Source of the DNA: Eubacterium sp.
GTDB lineage: Bacteria; Bacillota; Clostridia; Lachnospirales; Lachnospiraceae
NCBI GenBank assembly: GCA_003486385.1
Contig: DNFT01000126.1
Coordinates: 1 to 21,649, forward strand
Length of the DNA: 21,649 nt
Direction: 5' to 3'
The translations under genes and the position numbers were made by a program. Every line of letters starts with the position of its first letter. The stretch's first letter is position 1. The notes beneath the pieces are model-generated. The model worked only from the letters and a program-made list of their open reading frames with translations, was not told where the DNA came from and did not search any database. This document shows positions 8,849 to 16,106 of the stretch, piece by piece.

Positions 8849-10642
8849 ATGGACAATGGTATTGAAAATCCGGCGAATGATATGAGTGTGCAGGAAAACA
8901 GCCAGAAGCTTGCGAACGACCTGAATCTGGCACTTGATATGGGGTATGAGCGTGGAGCGGCTGATAGCGGGCTATATACGGGCTATGATTCCGGCAGTAA
9001 TACATGGGAGCTTATTGTGAAATATACCGGCGATATACAGTCCGTGGCAAAGAGGTTTGGAGCAAGTGCGGTGGTGCTTCTTGGCGGATATGCCATAGTT
9101 ACCATGCCACAGGAGCATATCAATGAATTTGCCGATTGTGCTGAGGTTGTATATATCGAAAAACCGCACAGGCTGTTTTTTTCAGACCGGCAGGCATTGG
9201 AGCGCTCATGCGTATACTATGCGTGGAGCGAACCATACAGCCTGAGTGGGGAAGGAGTGCTTGCAGCCGTTATCGACAGCGGAATTGACTGGAAAAACAC
9301 AGACTTCAGAAATTCGGACGGCTCAACGAGGATACTTAAATTATGGGATCAGACGGTGGCACCTGAAAGTTCAGGGTATGCCCCGCCGGAGGGCTATGTT
9401 GTGGGTACGGAGTACAATCGTGATGTGATAAATCTTGCACTGTCTGGGGACGAAGCGGCACTAAGAAGCATGAATTTGTCACGCGACTATTCAGGACATG
9501 GAACCTTTGTGACCGGTATTGCGGCAGGAAACGGTCAGGGTATGGCAGGCTCATTCCGCGGTGTGGCATTTGAAAGTGAGCTTATCATTGTCAAGCTGGG
9601 GGACAGTGAGCAGAGACAGTTTCCGCGGACAACAAGGCTTATGGAGGCGGTCAACTACTGTATAATGGAGGCACAGAAGGAGGGAAAGCCTGTTGTAATT
9701 AACATGAGCTTCGGGAACAACCAAGGCTCCCACGATGGCACCGACCTGCTGTCGACTTACCTTAACGCCGCTTCGGATGTCTGGAAGAATGTGATTGTCT
9801 GTGGCAGTGGAAATGAGGCAGGGAACGGAATACATGCGTCCGGCATGCTTAGCGGCAGAAAGGCGGAGAGTGTGGAGCTTGCGGTCGGAGAGTATGAGTC
9901 TGGCTTTAATCTGCAATTATGGAAAAATTATTCGGATGAGTATGGCGTGGAGCTTATTGCACCGTCCGGAGAGCGGAGCGGAAATTTGAGGACATACGGG
10001 GCGGACAGGATGAGTCTTGACAATACGCAGGTGTATGTATATTATGGACAGCCGACACCGTACAGCAGATATCAGCAGCTTTATTTTGAATTCGTGCCTG
10101 CAGGTGGATATGTCACGCCGGGTGTGTGGAGAATTGTGCTGACTCCGGTAAGAATTGTGGATGGAAGATATGATTTGTGGCTTCAGGAGAGTGCAACACT
10201 CAATGAGGACACAAGATTTTTCAGCCCTTCGGAGGAGACAACACTCACGGTCCCATCAGCGGCAGGCAAGGTGATAACTGTCGGTGCCTACAACTCAAGA
10301 ACCGACGCCTATGCCGATTTTTCAGGGAGAGGTTATACAAGAACTAACGATAATATCAAGCCGGATATTGTGGCACCCGGGGTGAATATTGTCTCAACGG
10401 CGGTGAACGGCGGCTATACGGTAAGGAGCGGGACATCTATGGCGGTGCCGTTCGTGAGCGGAAGCGCAGCGCTTCTCATGCAGTGGGGGATTGTTAAACG
10501 GAATGACCCATATCTGTACGGTGAGAAGGTGAAGGCATACCTTATAAGAACGGCGAGACATCTGCCCGGCGAACCGGTACCCTCTAAGAGAACAGGCTGG
10601 GGAGCGCTGTGCCTGAGAAATGTGTTTGGGACAGGGGTCTGA
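8849..10642 (+). CDS. S8 (subtilisin) family serine peptidase, clostridial type
   Basis: This is a 597-residue subtilase. The complete catalytic set is visible: D143 in AVIDSGID, H217 in SGHGTFVTGIAAG, oxyanion-hole N322 in GSGNEAGN, and S530 in SGTSMAVPFVSG. About 120 residues precede the catalytic core and could be a prodomain. Residues about 340-460 are a large insertion between the oxyanion region and the Ser motif, as in the clostridial Csp-like subtilases that carry an inserted jelly-roll domain. No signal peptide or membrane segment is seen, so an intracellular or spore-associated role is more likely than secretion (inference). ATG 8849 has GGTGAG upstream. The last residues, FGTGV, and the TGA stop are written by the inverted repeat at 10627-10686, so the original C-terminus may have been replaced. 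The substrate is unknown. Confidence 0.88.
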   Translation: MDNGIENPANDMSVQENSQKLANDLNLALDMGYERGAADSGLYTGYDSGSNTWELIVKYTGDIQSVAKRFGASAVVLLGGYAIVTMPQEHINEFADCAEVVYIEKPHRLFFSDRQALERSCVYYAWSEPYSLSGEGVLAAVIDSGIDWKNTDFRNSDGSTRILKLWDQTVAPESSGYAPPEGYVVGTEYNRDVINLALSGDEAALRSMNLSRDYSGHGTFVTGIAAGNGQGMAGSFRGVAFESELIIVKLGDSEQRQFPRTTRLMEAVNYCIMEAQKEGKPVVINMSFGNNQGSHDGTDLLSTYLNAASDVWKNVIVCGSGNEAGNGIHASGMLSGRKAESVELAVGEYESGFNLQLWKNYSDEYGVELIAPSGERSGNLRTYGADRMSLDNTQVYVYYGQPTPYSRYQQLYFEFVPAGGYVTPGVWRIVLTPVRIVDGRYDLWLQESATLNEDTRFFSPSEETTLTVPSAAGKVITVGAYNSRTDAYADFSGRGYTRTNDNIKPDIVAPGVNIVSTAVNGGYTVRSGTSMAVPFVSGSAALLMQWGIVKRNDPYLYGEKVKAYLIRTARHLPGEPVPSKRTGWGALCLRNVFGTGV

Positions 10643-10686
10643 CCCCGTGTCCCAGAACTGGGACATGGGGTCTGACCCCTGTCCCA
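10627..10686. repeat. REP/BIME-like 60-bp inverted repeat between convergent genes
   Basis: The arms 10627-10655 and 10658-10686 pair over 29 positions with two mismatches (one G-T wobble) around an AA turn. Each arm also folds alone, GGGACA-GGGGTC against GACCCC-TGTCCC. This GC-rich unit stands out from the surroundings and resembles REP elements spread by REP-associated tyrosine transposases (RAYTs) in many genomes. It fills the gap between the protease and typA stops and may act as a bidirectional terminator. Confidence 0.75.
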
Positions 10687-10687
10687 G

Positions 10688-12523
10688 TTAGTTGGATGCG
10701 TTTCTCTTAGCGCGGTATCTTGCTGTTCCGTCAAGAATCTTCTTGCGGATACGAAGGTTCTTAGGCGTAATCTCAAGAAGCTCGTCTGTGTCGATGAACT
10801 CAAGAGCCTGCTCAAGGCTTAATACTCTAGGTGGTGTGAGACGGAGAGCCTCATCAGCACTTGAAGAACGTGTGTTGGTGAGCTGCTTCTTCTTACATAC
10901 GTTAACCTCGATATCCTCAGCCTTGCCGTTCTGGCCGACTATCATTCCGCCGTATACCTGCTCGCCTGGACCAACGAAGAGAGTACCTCTCTCCTGTGCA
11001 TTGTAAAGACCATAGGTTACAGTCTCTCCGGCCTCGCTTGCGATGAGGGAGCCCTGCTTACGGTACTGGATGTCTCCCTTGTATGGACCATAACCGTCGA
11101 AAGTTGTATTTAAGATACCATTACCCTTGGTATCAGTCATGAATTCACCTCTGTAACCGATAAGACCACGTGCAGGGATTGAGAACTCAAGTCTTGTGTA
11201 GCCGCCGTTCGCAGGGGACATACCGTTTAACTCACCCTTACGGTTGCTTAGCTTCTGGATAACTGTACCGGAGAACTCATCCGGAACATCAACGTATGCA
11301 ATCTCCATCGGCTCAAGCTTCTGACCGCGCTCATCGAAGTGGTAGAGAACCTCAGCCTTGCTTACTGCGAATTCATAGCCCTCACGGCGCATGTTCTCGA
11401 TAAGAACGGAAAGATGAAGCTCACCACGTCCGGATACCTTGAAGGCTTCCGTTGTCTCTGTATCTTCAACTCTTAAGCTTACATCGGTGTTGAGCTCACG
11501 GTAAAGTCTGTCACGCAGATGGCGGGAGGTGATGAATTTACCTTCCTTGCCTGCAAGCGGACTGTCATTTACGATGAAGTTCATGGCTATGGTAGGCTCT
11601 GAAATCTTCTGGAAAGGAATGGAAACAGGGTTGGTTACCGAGGTGAGTGTATCGCCGATGTGAAGCTCAGCAATACCTGATATTGCAACGATGGCACCGA
11701 TTGTCGCCTCGTTGACTTCCTTCTTGTTGAGTCCCTCGAACTCATAGAGCTTGCCAATCTTAACCTTCATCTTTTTATCAGGATTGTGATGGTTAACTAA
11801 CATAAGCTCCTGATTAACCTTGATTGTACCATTGTCAATCTTACCTACACCGATTCTTCCTACATATTCGTTGTAGTCGATTGTGCTGATAAGAATCTGT
11901 GGGTCTGCATCAGGGTCGCCTTCAGGAGCAGGAATATGCTTTAAAATTGTCTCAAAGAGAGGAGTCATATCATTCGACTCATCCTCAAGCTTGTACTTTG
12001 CAAAGCCTGCCTTGGCAGATGCAAAAATGAACGGACAGTCAAGCTGCTTGTCGTTTGCGTTGAGATCCATGAGGAGCTCTAATACCTCGTCGACAACCTC
12101 GTCAGGACGCGCTTCAGGACGGTCAATCTTATTTACACATACAATTATATCAAGATCCATCTCAAGAGCTTTTCTTAAAACGAACTTTGTCTGCGGCATG
12201 GCACCCTCGTAGGCGTCGACAACGAGGATAACACCGTTGACCATCTTTAAAACTCGCTCAACCTCGCCACCGAAATCGGCATGGCCCGGAGTATCAATAA
12301 TATTTATCTTAGTATCCTTATAATATACGGCAGTGTTCTTGGAAAGAATGGTGATTCCTCTTTCACGCTCTATGTCATTGGAATCCATTACTCGCTCTGC
12401 CACTTCCTGATTGGCACGGAAAGTTCCGCTCTGCTTTAACAGCTCATCTACTAATGTTGTCTTACCATGGTCTACATGGGCGATAATCGCAATATTTCTG
12501 ACATCATTACGGGTTGTTTTCAT
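10688..12523 (-). CDS. typA: Ribosome-associated GTPase TypA/BipA
   Basis: TypA/BipA is a translational GTPase of the EF-G/LepA superfamily that binds 70S ribosomes and helps assembly and growth under stress or cold. The product has 611 residues, the usual size. GTPase motifs are intact: G1 AHVDHGKT (15-22), G2 around GITI (56-59), G3 DTPGH (77-81), G4 NKID (131-134), followed by the EF-Tu domain 2, EF-G domain III/V-like parts and the BipA-specific C-terminal domain (GYGPYKGDIQYRKQGSL and TNTRSSSADEALRL). I start at ATG 12523, which has GAGGAAATTT just upstream; an open frame to 12670 lacks a better start. A GC hairpin, GCGCC-CCC-GGCGC (12540-12552), sits in the leader. The gene converges with the protease across the REP-like repeat. 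Confidence 0.96.
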   Translation of the reverse strand: MKTTRNDVRNIAIIAHVDHGKTTLVDELLKQSGTFRANQEVAERVMDSNDIERERGITILSKNTAVYYKDTKINIIDTPGHADFGGEVERVLKMVNGVILVVDAYEGAMPQTKFVLRKALEMDLDIIVCVNKIDRPEARPDEVVDEVLELLMDLNANDKQLDCPFIFASAKAGFAKYKLEDESNDMTPLFETILKHIPAPEGDPDADPQILISTIDYNEYVGRIGVGKIDNGTIKVNQELMLVNHHNPDKKMKVKIGKLYEFEGLNKKEVNEATIGAIVAISGIAELHIGDTLTSVTNPVSIPFQKISEPTIAMNFIVNDSPLAGKEGKFITSRHLRDRLYRELNTDVSLRVEDTETTEAFKVSGRGELHLSVLIENMRREGYEFAVSKAEVLYHFDERGQKLEPMEIAYVDVPDEFSGTVIQKLSNRKGELNGMSPANGGYTRLEFSIPARGLIGYRGEFMTDTKGNGILNTTFDGYGPYKGDIQYRKQGSLIASEAGETVTYGLYNAQERGTLFVGPGEQVYGGMIVGQNGKAEDIEVNVCKKKQLTNTRSSSADEALRLTPPRVLSLEQALEFIDTDELLEITPKNLRIRKKILDGTARYRAKRNASN

Positions 12524-12587
12524 AAATTTCCTCATTTCTGCGCCCCCGGCGCTCCTAAAAAACGTAAACCTAATTTTCAACTTTACT

Positions 12588-12615
12588 AGTTTATCACATT
12601 TTTTTATAATTACAA
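12588..12615 (-). promoter_or_regulatory. Candidate typA promoter
   Basis: On the minus strand TTGTAA (12615-12610) is followed after 16 bp by TAAACT (12593-12588), about 65 bp ahead of the typA start. The match is fair rather than strong. Confidence 0.35.
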
Positions 12616-12743
12616 GTAGAGAATTAAGAAATTTGGAAAATAGGGTATAATTATTATCACAACAGAGCACTCATGTGTGCCGGTATGATTATTTCCTTAT
12701 ATAAATATGTGAAGTTATGTACAGGAGGACAGGGGAGGGAACG

Positions 12744-12896
12744 ATGGGAAACGTCCGAGGATGGGATGTAACGGAATGGGGATTTTTTATGCGAATTTAT
12801 TCTCTTATATCTAAAAAAGTCCGTAAACTAAAGCATTTGAGTGATATGGTACGACAGGAGTACGACAGAACATGTACTGTAAATGGGTCATATTAA
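12744..12896 (+). CDS. Putative 50-residue small protein at the start of the mobile module
   Basis: ATG 12744 follows a very strong ribosome binding site (AGGGGAGGGAACG), and the frame stays open for 50 codons to TAA 12894. The product has a Trp-containing start (MGNVRGWDVTEWGFF) and a basic helical end (ISKKVRKLKHLSDMVRQEYD). I do not recognise it. A TATAAT at 12646-12651 could be its -10 box, though no good -35 is seen. A tandem 9-bp repeat GTACGACAG lies in its 3' part (12849-12857 and 12860-12868). It is the first possible gene after the housekeeping block. Confidence 0.4.
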   Translation: MGNVRGWDVTEWGFFMRIYSLISKKVRKLKHLSDMVRQEYDRTCTVNGSY

Positions 12897-13010
12897 GTCT
12901 CTTTAAATTAAATTCATGTGGATTCAAGTAAATATTTTGTACTGAAGGGCATTTTTCGTTAGAAGAATGTCTTTTTGTTATGTCTATTTTTAGAATTTGG
13001 AGGAAAACAC

Positions 13011-13481
13011 ATGAATAGTACAGCGATAGGAGCAAGGAACAATACAGAAAGTGAAAAGAAAATAAGTTTTATAAGTGAAGCACATGAGAGCTTCTTTTAT
13101 GAGAAGCTTTCACAGGTGCGTTATAAGGATGAGTATCATATTGCATTGGTATACTGCTTAGGAATAAATGCAGATACCAGACAGCACATAGACAGGATTT
13201 ATGATTTTAAAAGCGGCTTGGTTAAACCGGCATGTATACATGAAGGTTGGGTGACAAGCGGAAGTGCCAGGGTGATAAGAATGGCTTTTAATCTGTATTG
13301 TGATGGAATGCCCAGTGTTAAATGCACAAGGCAGAAAATAGAGGAATGCCAGAATTATAGTGTGAGTGAGTTGTTTTGCTGTTCGTATGCGCCTTTCTTC
13401 TGGCAGGCGATACAGCTCCGGTATCCGGAGTATGTTACATATAATAAAAAATTATATGCAATGCTGGGAGGGAGAGATTAA
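13011..13481 (+). CDS. DUF6075-like mobile-element accessory protein
   Basis: This 156-residue protein of unknown function resembles DUF6075 proteins found beside replication genes of Firmicute plasmids and ICEs (family call from memory of the pattern FISEAHESFFYEKL, YCLGINADTRQHIDRIYDF, VRMAFNLYCDG and SELFCCSYAPFFWQAIQLRYPEY). It is cytoplasmic, rich in aromatics and cysteines, and has no transmembrane segment. ATG 13011 has TTGGAGGAAAACAC upstream; a longer frame from 12975 lacks a ribosome binding site. The next gene starts 2 bp after its stop, so it leads an operon DUF6075 - DUF3970 - coiled-coil protein - repA. Confidence 0.7.
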   Translation: MNSTAIGARNNTESEKKISFISEAHESFFYEKLSQVRYKDEYHIALVYCLGINADTRQHIDRIYDFKSGLVKPACIHEGWVTSGSARVIRMAFNLYCDGMPSVKCTRQKIEECQNYSVSELFCCSYAPFFWQAIQLRYPEYVTYNKKLYAMLGGRD

Positions 13482-13483
13482 TT

Positions 13484-13675
13484 ATGTTGAAGATCAGATT
13501 AATGGGTACACGAGAAGATATTGCGTTTTTTCAGCGGCTTGTACAGAACATGCCGGAATTCAGCGTAATGAGTGTTTCTGATGTTTATTCTAATAGTGGT
13601 ACCAAACGGTTTTTTAGATGTTATATTGACATAGAAAAATGTGTGAGAGGATGTGATACGTGTGAAGGGAAGTGA
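13484..13675 (+). CDS. DUF3970-like small protein with a cysteine cluster
   Basis: This is a 63-residue protein. The start MLKIRLMGTREDIAFFQRLV and the ending ...YSNSGTKRFFRCYIDIE resemble DUF3970 (small mobile-element proteins of unknown function). A C-terminal CxxxCxxC (CVRGCDTC) plus an earlier Cys could bind a metal. The start is supported by GGGAGGGAGAG upstream. The stop overlaps the next gene by 23 bp, which suggests translational coupling in the repA operon. Confidence 0.65.
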   Translation: MLKIRLMGTREDIAFFQRLVQNMPEFSVMSVSDVYSNSGTKRFFRCYIDIEKCVRGCDTCEGK

Positions 13676-14207
13676 AAAGAGAGAGGTAAAAATAACATGT
13701 CGAATTACTAAATCTGTAGAGAGAATGCTCAATACCTATGAAGGAGAGAGCATTGGGGACAAGATTTGCGCAATGACAAAAATTGCACAGCAACTGAACA
13801 CACATGGATTATTAGAGGATAGGTTAAAGTTGATGAAAGAAATAGAAAATTTGAATGACACAATGCAGCTGGTAAATAAATTATGTAATAATCTTGAAAG
13901 CATGAATAAGCGGTATCTGGAAGAACTGCTTGAAAAGGATCGCAAAATTATAAGTATGAGTGTCGCAGAGGATGGCTACATCGCTGATGAAAATATAATT
14001 AAGAAAATGCTGCGTTTAAATGAGCTTACAGGAGTTGATAACAGCGTAGCGGATGTGCATAGGCTTTATGAGAGTAAGGGCTATGCAAATGATGAAATAA
14101 GAGAGTGTGTAGAGGAACTGGCTGAGGCATTTAAAGAACAGGAAATTAAAGAGCAGGAAAACAGTGGACATGAAGTTATAATTGAAAACATGAATGTTGA
14201 GGGATGA
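13653..14207 (+). CDS. Unknown coiled-coil protein upstream of the replication initiator
   Basis: This 184-residue protein is predicted all-helical, acidic in its C-terminal half, and has heptad-like segments (DRLKLMKEIENLNDTMQLVN and SMNKRYLEELLEKDRKI). No catalytic motif is recognised. The GTG at 13653 has its ribosome binding site (GAGAGG) only 2 bp away, so the in-frame GTG at 13662 may be the true start. The stop overlaps the repA start as ATGA. The basic N-terminus (KREVKITCRITKSVERML) could be a ribbon-helix-helix-like DNA contact, but this is a guess. Its place directly before repA suggests a replication or copy-number accessory role (inference). Confidence 0.6.
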   Translation: MIRVKGSEKREVKITCRITKSVERMLNTYEGESIGDKICAMTKIAQQLNTHGLLEDRLKLMKEIENLNDTMQLVNKLCNNLESMNKRYLEELLEKDRKIISMSVAEDGYIADENIIKKMLRLNELTGVDNSVADVHRLYESKGYANDEIRECVEELAEAFKEQEIKEQENSGHEVIIENMNVEG

Positions 14208-15409
14208 TGAACATGGGAGAAGGATTTGTTTTTGACTACTATTATGGAATTGAAGCGGAACAGTTTTCGTTTTACCGTGTTCCGCGTCTGTTAATTAAGG
14301 ACAAGCGGTTTAAAGGGCTTAGCAGCGATGCTAAGCTCCTGTATGGACTTATGCTGGATAGAATGTCGCTATCAGTAAAAAACAGATGGTTTGATGAGGA
14401 TAACAGAGCTTACATCTATTATACAGTTGAGGAAATCATGAATGATCTAGGGTGCTCTCATGGAACCTGCACCAAGATTATGTCTGAACTTGATAATAGA
14501 AAAGGCATTGGGCTTATTGAGAAGAAAAGGCAGGGACTTGGAAGACCTGATATTATTTATGTAAAAAATTTTGTCACAGCATGTGCTTCTGGTCCTATTG
14601 AGGATGACGAAAAAAAGCCTGATAATACCGATATTTCCACAGAAGTCCAAAATTTGGACTTCTTGAAGTCTAATAATAAAACTTCCAGAAGTCCAGAAAG
14701 TGAACTTCCAGAAGTCCAAAATTTAGACTTCTGCAATTCTAAAAATCGAACTTCCGGAAATCCAAATTCTGTACTTCAGGAGGTTCAAAATTTGGACTCT
14801 AGTTATATTAATATTAATTATACTGATATTAATAATATTAATCCATCTATCCATCTATCAGATAATACAGATAATAACAGCAATGACAGAATTTCGGAAA
14901 TTAAAAATTGGATTGGCATATCGGGTGAACTCAGTTCACCTCTGCATAATGACAAATTACAAGTGAACTCAGTTCACCTCTGCGATAAAAATATATCTCA
15001 AGTGAGCTCTGTCCATAGTATCGATGATGTAGAAGCGTACATAGAGCAGATTAAGCAGAATATCAGATATGATTATCATATCAAGCATGATACAGGTCAG
15101 GATAGGGAGCTGTTTGATGAACTGTATGAGCTTATTTGTGACACCGTTTGTGTCAGTCGAAAGACTATAAAAATAGGCGGTGAGAATTACCCTTATGCGC
15201 TTGTCAAGGCAAAATTCCTGAAGCTTAATGACAGCCATCTTGAGTATGTCATAACCTCAATGCAAAATGTGACTACAAAAATAAAGAATATTTGTGCTTA
15301 TTTACTGACAGCACTCTATTTTGCGCCAAACACAAAAAATCATTTTTACAAGCAGGAGGTCCAGTATGATATGTTTGGCGGAGGCTGGGAAGAGAGGGGA
15401 ATTGTATGA
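14204..15409 (+). CDS. repA: RepA_N-family replication initiator
   Basis: This is the plasmid/ICE replication initiator, about 400 residues. Residues about 20-127 are the RepA_N winged-helix region (FYRVPRLLIKDKRFKGLSSD, AKLLYGLMLDRMSLS, YTVEEIMNDLGCSHGTCTKI, then IEKKRQGLGRPDIIYVKNF). Residues about 280-395 form a conserved C-terminal domain (DUF6017-like: ELYELICDTVC, YALVKAKFLKLNDSHLEYVI, NICAYLLTALY). The linker between them is low-complexity because it carries DNA signals: seven 23-bp iterons, an AT-rich stretch and two ParB-site-like palindromes. In RepA_N plasmids such as pSK41 and pAD1 the origin is known to lie inside the rep gene. Starts are possible at ATG 14204, 14207 or 14213; GAGGG at 14199-14203 fits 14213 best, and all are coupled to the upstream stop. 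Confidence 0.88.
   Translation: MMNMGEGFVFDYYYGIEAEQFSFYRVPRLLIKDKRFKGLSSDAKLLYGLMLDRMSLSVKNRWFDEDNRAYIYYTVEEIMNDLGCSHGTCTKIMSELDNRKGIGLIEKKRQGLGRPDIIYVKNFVTACASGPIEDDEKKPDNTDISTEVQNLDFLKSNNKTSRSPESELPEVQNLDFCNSKNRTSGNPNSVLQEVQNLDSSYININYTDINNINPSIHLSDNTDNNSNDRISEIKNWIGISGELSSPLHNDKLQVNSVHLCDKNISQVSSVHSIDDVEAYIEQIKQNIRYDYHIKHDTGQDRELFDELYELICDTVCVSRKTIKIGGENYPYALVKAKFLKLNDSHLEYVITSMQNVTTKIKNICAYLLTALYFAPNTKNHFYKQEVQYDMFGGGWEERGIV
14642..14802. repeat. Seven tandem 23-bp iterons inside repA (putative oriV)
   Basis: Units start at 14642, 14665, 14688, 14711, 14734, 14757 and 14780, exactly 23 bp apart. The best unit (14642) is a perfect palindrome with arms GAAGTCCAAA and TTTGGACTTC around one A, plus 2 bp. 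Units 4 and 7 keep most of both arms; units 2, 3, 5 and 6 keep mainly GAA..TC and ACTTC. Because 23 is not a multiple of 3, the protein repeats only every third unit (EVQNLDF at 69-bp steps). Likely RepA binding sites of the origin. Confidence 0.8.
14803..14842. other. AT-rich stretch next to the iterons, putative DNA unwinding element
   Basis: These 40 bases are nearly all A and T, with repeated TATTAAT motifs, and begin right after the last iteron. Iteron array plus AT-rich melting region is the standard plasmid-origin layout. In the protein it yields an Asn/Ile/Tyr-rich linker, consistent with DNA-level constraint. A short CCATCTAT tandem repeat follows. Confidence 0.55.
14923..14941. repeat. 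ParB-site-like 19-bp palindrome 1, inside repA
   Basis: GGGTGAACTCAGTTCACCT matches the family palindrome at 18 of 19 positions. Read by repA as GELSSPL. Confidence 0.75.
14961..14979. repeat. ParB-site-like 19-bp palindrome 2, inside repA
   Basis: AAGTGAACTCAGTTCACCT matches at 18 of 19 positions, 38 bp centre to centre from the first site. Read by repA in a different frame (VNSVHL). A decayed third copy (about 12 of 19) may follow at 15000-15018. Confidence 0.75.
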
Positions 15410-15510
15410 GAAACATTAATTTTTGGGGTGAGAATTTATCGGTGGATGAGTATGTTAAAAGGCTACCAGAGCAGAGGGAGGACGTGCGAGGACAGAAATA
15501 CTCTGGATGA
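15406..15510 (+). CDS. 34-codon ORF overlapping the repA stop, possibly a gene remnant
   Basis: ATG 15406 overlaps the repA stop (ATGA) behind a very strong AGAGAGGGGA ribosome binding site. The product (MRNINFWGENLSVDEYVKRL...) ends at TGA 15508. Another frame downstream (ADFVKYLNCEFMRGENG) also looks protein-like up to the next gene, so a once longer gene broken by frameshifts is plausible. Not recognised. Confidence 0.35.
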   Translation: MRNINFWGENLSVDEYVKRLPEQREDVRGQKYSG

Positions 15511-15575
15511 ATTATGAGCCGGAAGTCAGGCAGATTTCGTTAAGTATTTAAACTGTGAATTTATGAGAGGTGAAA

Positions 15576-15851
15576 ATGGAAGAGATATTAAATAAATGCC
15601 CTGTGTGTGGTTCAAATTTGGAATATCATTCCCTGTATCAATTTTCCAAAGTATATAAAATTCTTAAGAGCGGCAAGTTGTCATCCAGACCAAAAAGAGA
15701 TGATGAGTGCCCTATGGAGTGTGGCTTTATATCCTGCATGAATCCTGATTGCGAATTTTATACCAACTGTGATTTGGAGGTGGAAAATGATGGGAAATAT
15801 AACATATATCAGGAAGGGGAAGTTTATAAAATCTATGAAAAATCCACGTAG
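15576..15851 (+). CDS. Small zinc-ribbon-like protein
   Basis: This 91-residue protein starts at ATG 15576, with GAGAGG five bases upstream; a GTG at 15570 lies inside that site. Eight cysteines are grouped as CPVC near the N-terminus, then C...C...C...C in the middle (DECPMECGFISCMNPDCEFYTNC with gaps), typical of one or two zinc-binding knuckles. The C-terminal part is acidic with many Tyr. No catalytic motif is seen. It lies between repA and the zeta toxin cassette and may be an accessory DNA- or protein-binding factor of the element. The specific function is unknown. Confidence 0.6.
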   Translation: MEEILNKCPVCGSNLEYHSLYQFSKVYKILKSGKLSSRPKRDDECPMECGFISCMNPDCEFYTNCDLEVENDGKYNIYQEGEVYKIYEKST

Positions 15852-15953
15852 GCGGTTGGCAGGGATAACATCAATAGCCTAAGGAGAAGGGTTGCGAAAA
15901 AAGTGGATAAGAATATATAGTTAGCGTTTTTTCTTTCATATTGACATACTCCG

Positions 15954-15962
15954 TGTTATAAT
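15954..15962 (+). promoter_or_regulatory. Extended -10 promoter element before the zeta cassette
   Basis: TGTTATAAT is an extended -10 (TGn plus TATAAT). No good -35 box sits 17 bp upstream. It is about 145 bp ahead of the antitoxin start. Confidence 0.4.
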
Positions 15963-16106
15963 TGTTTCAGTAACGAAATGACCAAAGTATTTTATGTATA
16001 TGTGTGGGAAGAAAAGTAAGGCACTATGTAAATCTAAAATATTTAATAAAATCGTCTCATGGGAAATATGACAGAAGAATACAAATATTTTTTAGGAGGT
16101 TTAGAT

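Noticed and set aside
12646..12651. TATAAT as a firm promoter for the 50-codon ORF
   Set aside because: No acceptable -35 hexamer at 16-18 bp; mentioned only as a possibility.
12811..13035. 74-codon minus-strand ORF overlapping the DUF6075-like start
   Set aside because: No ribosome binding site, and it conflicts with the well-supported plus-strand starts.
15941..15962. TTGACA at 15941 paired with TATAAT at 15957 as a sigma-A promoter
   Set aside because: The spacing is only 10 bp; only the extended -10 part is kept.
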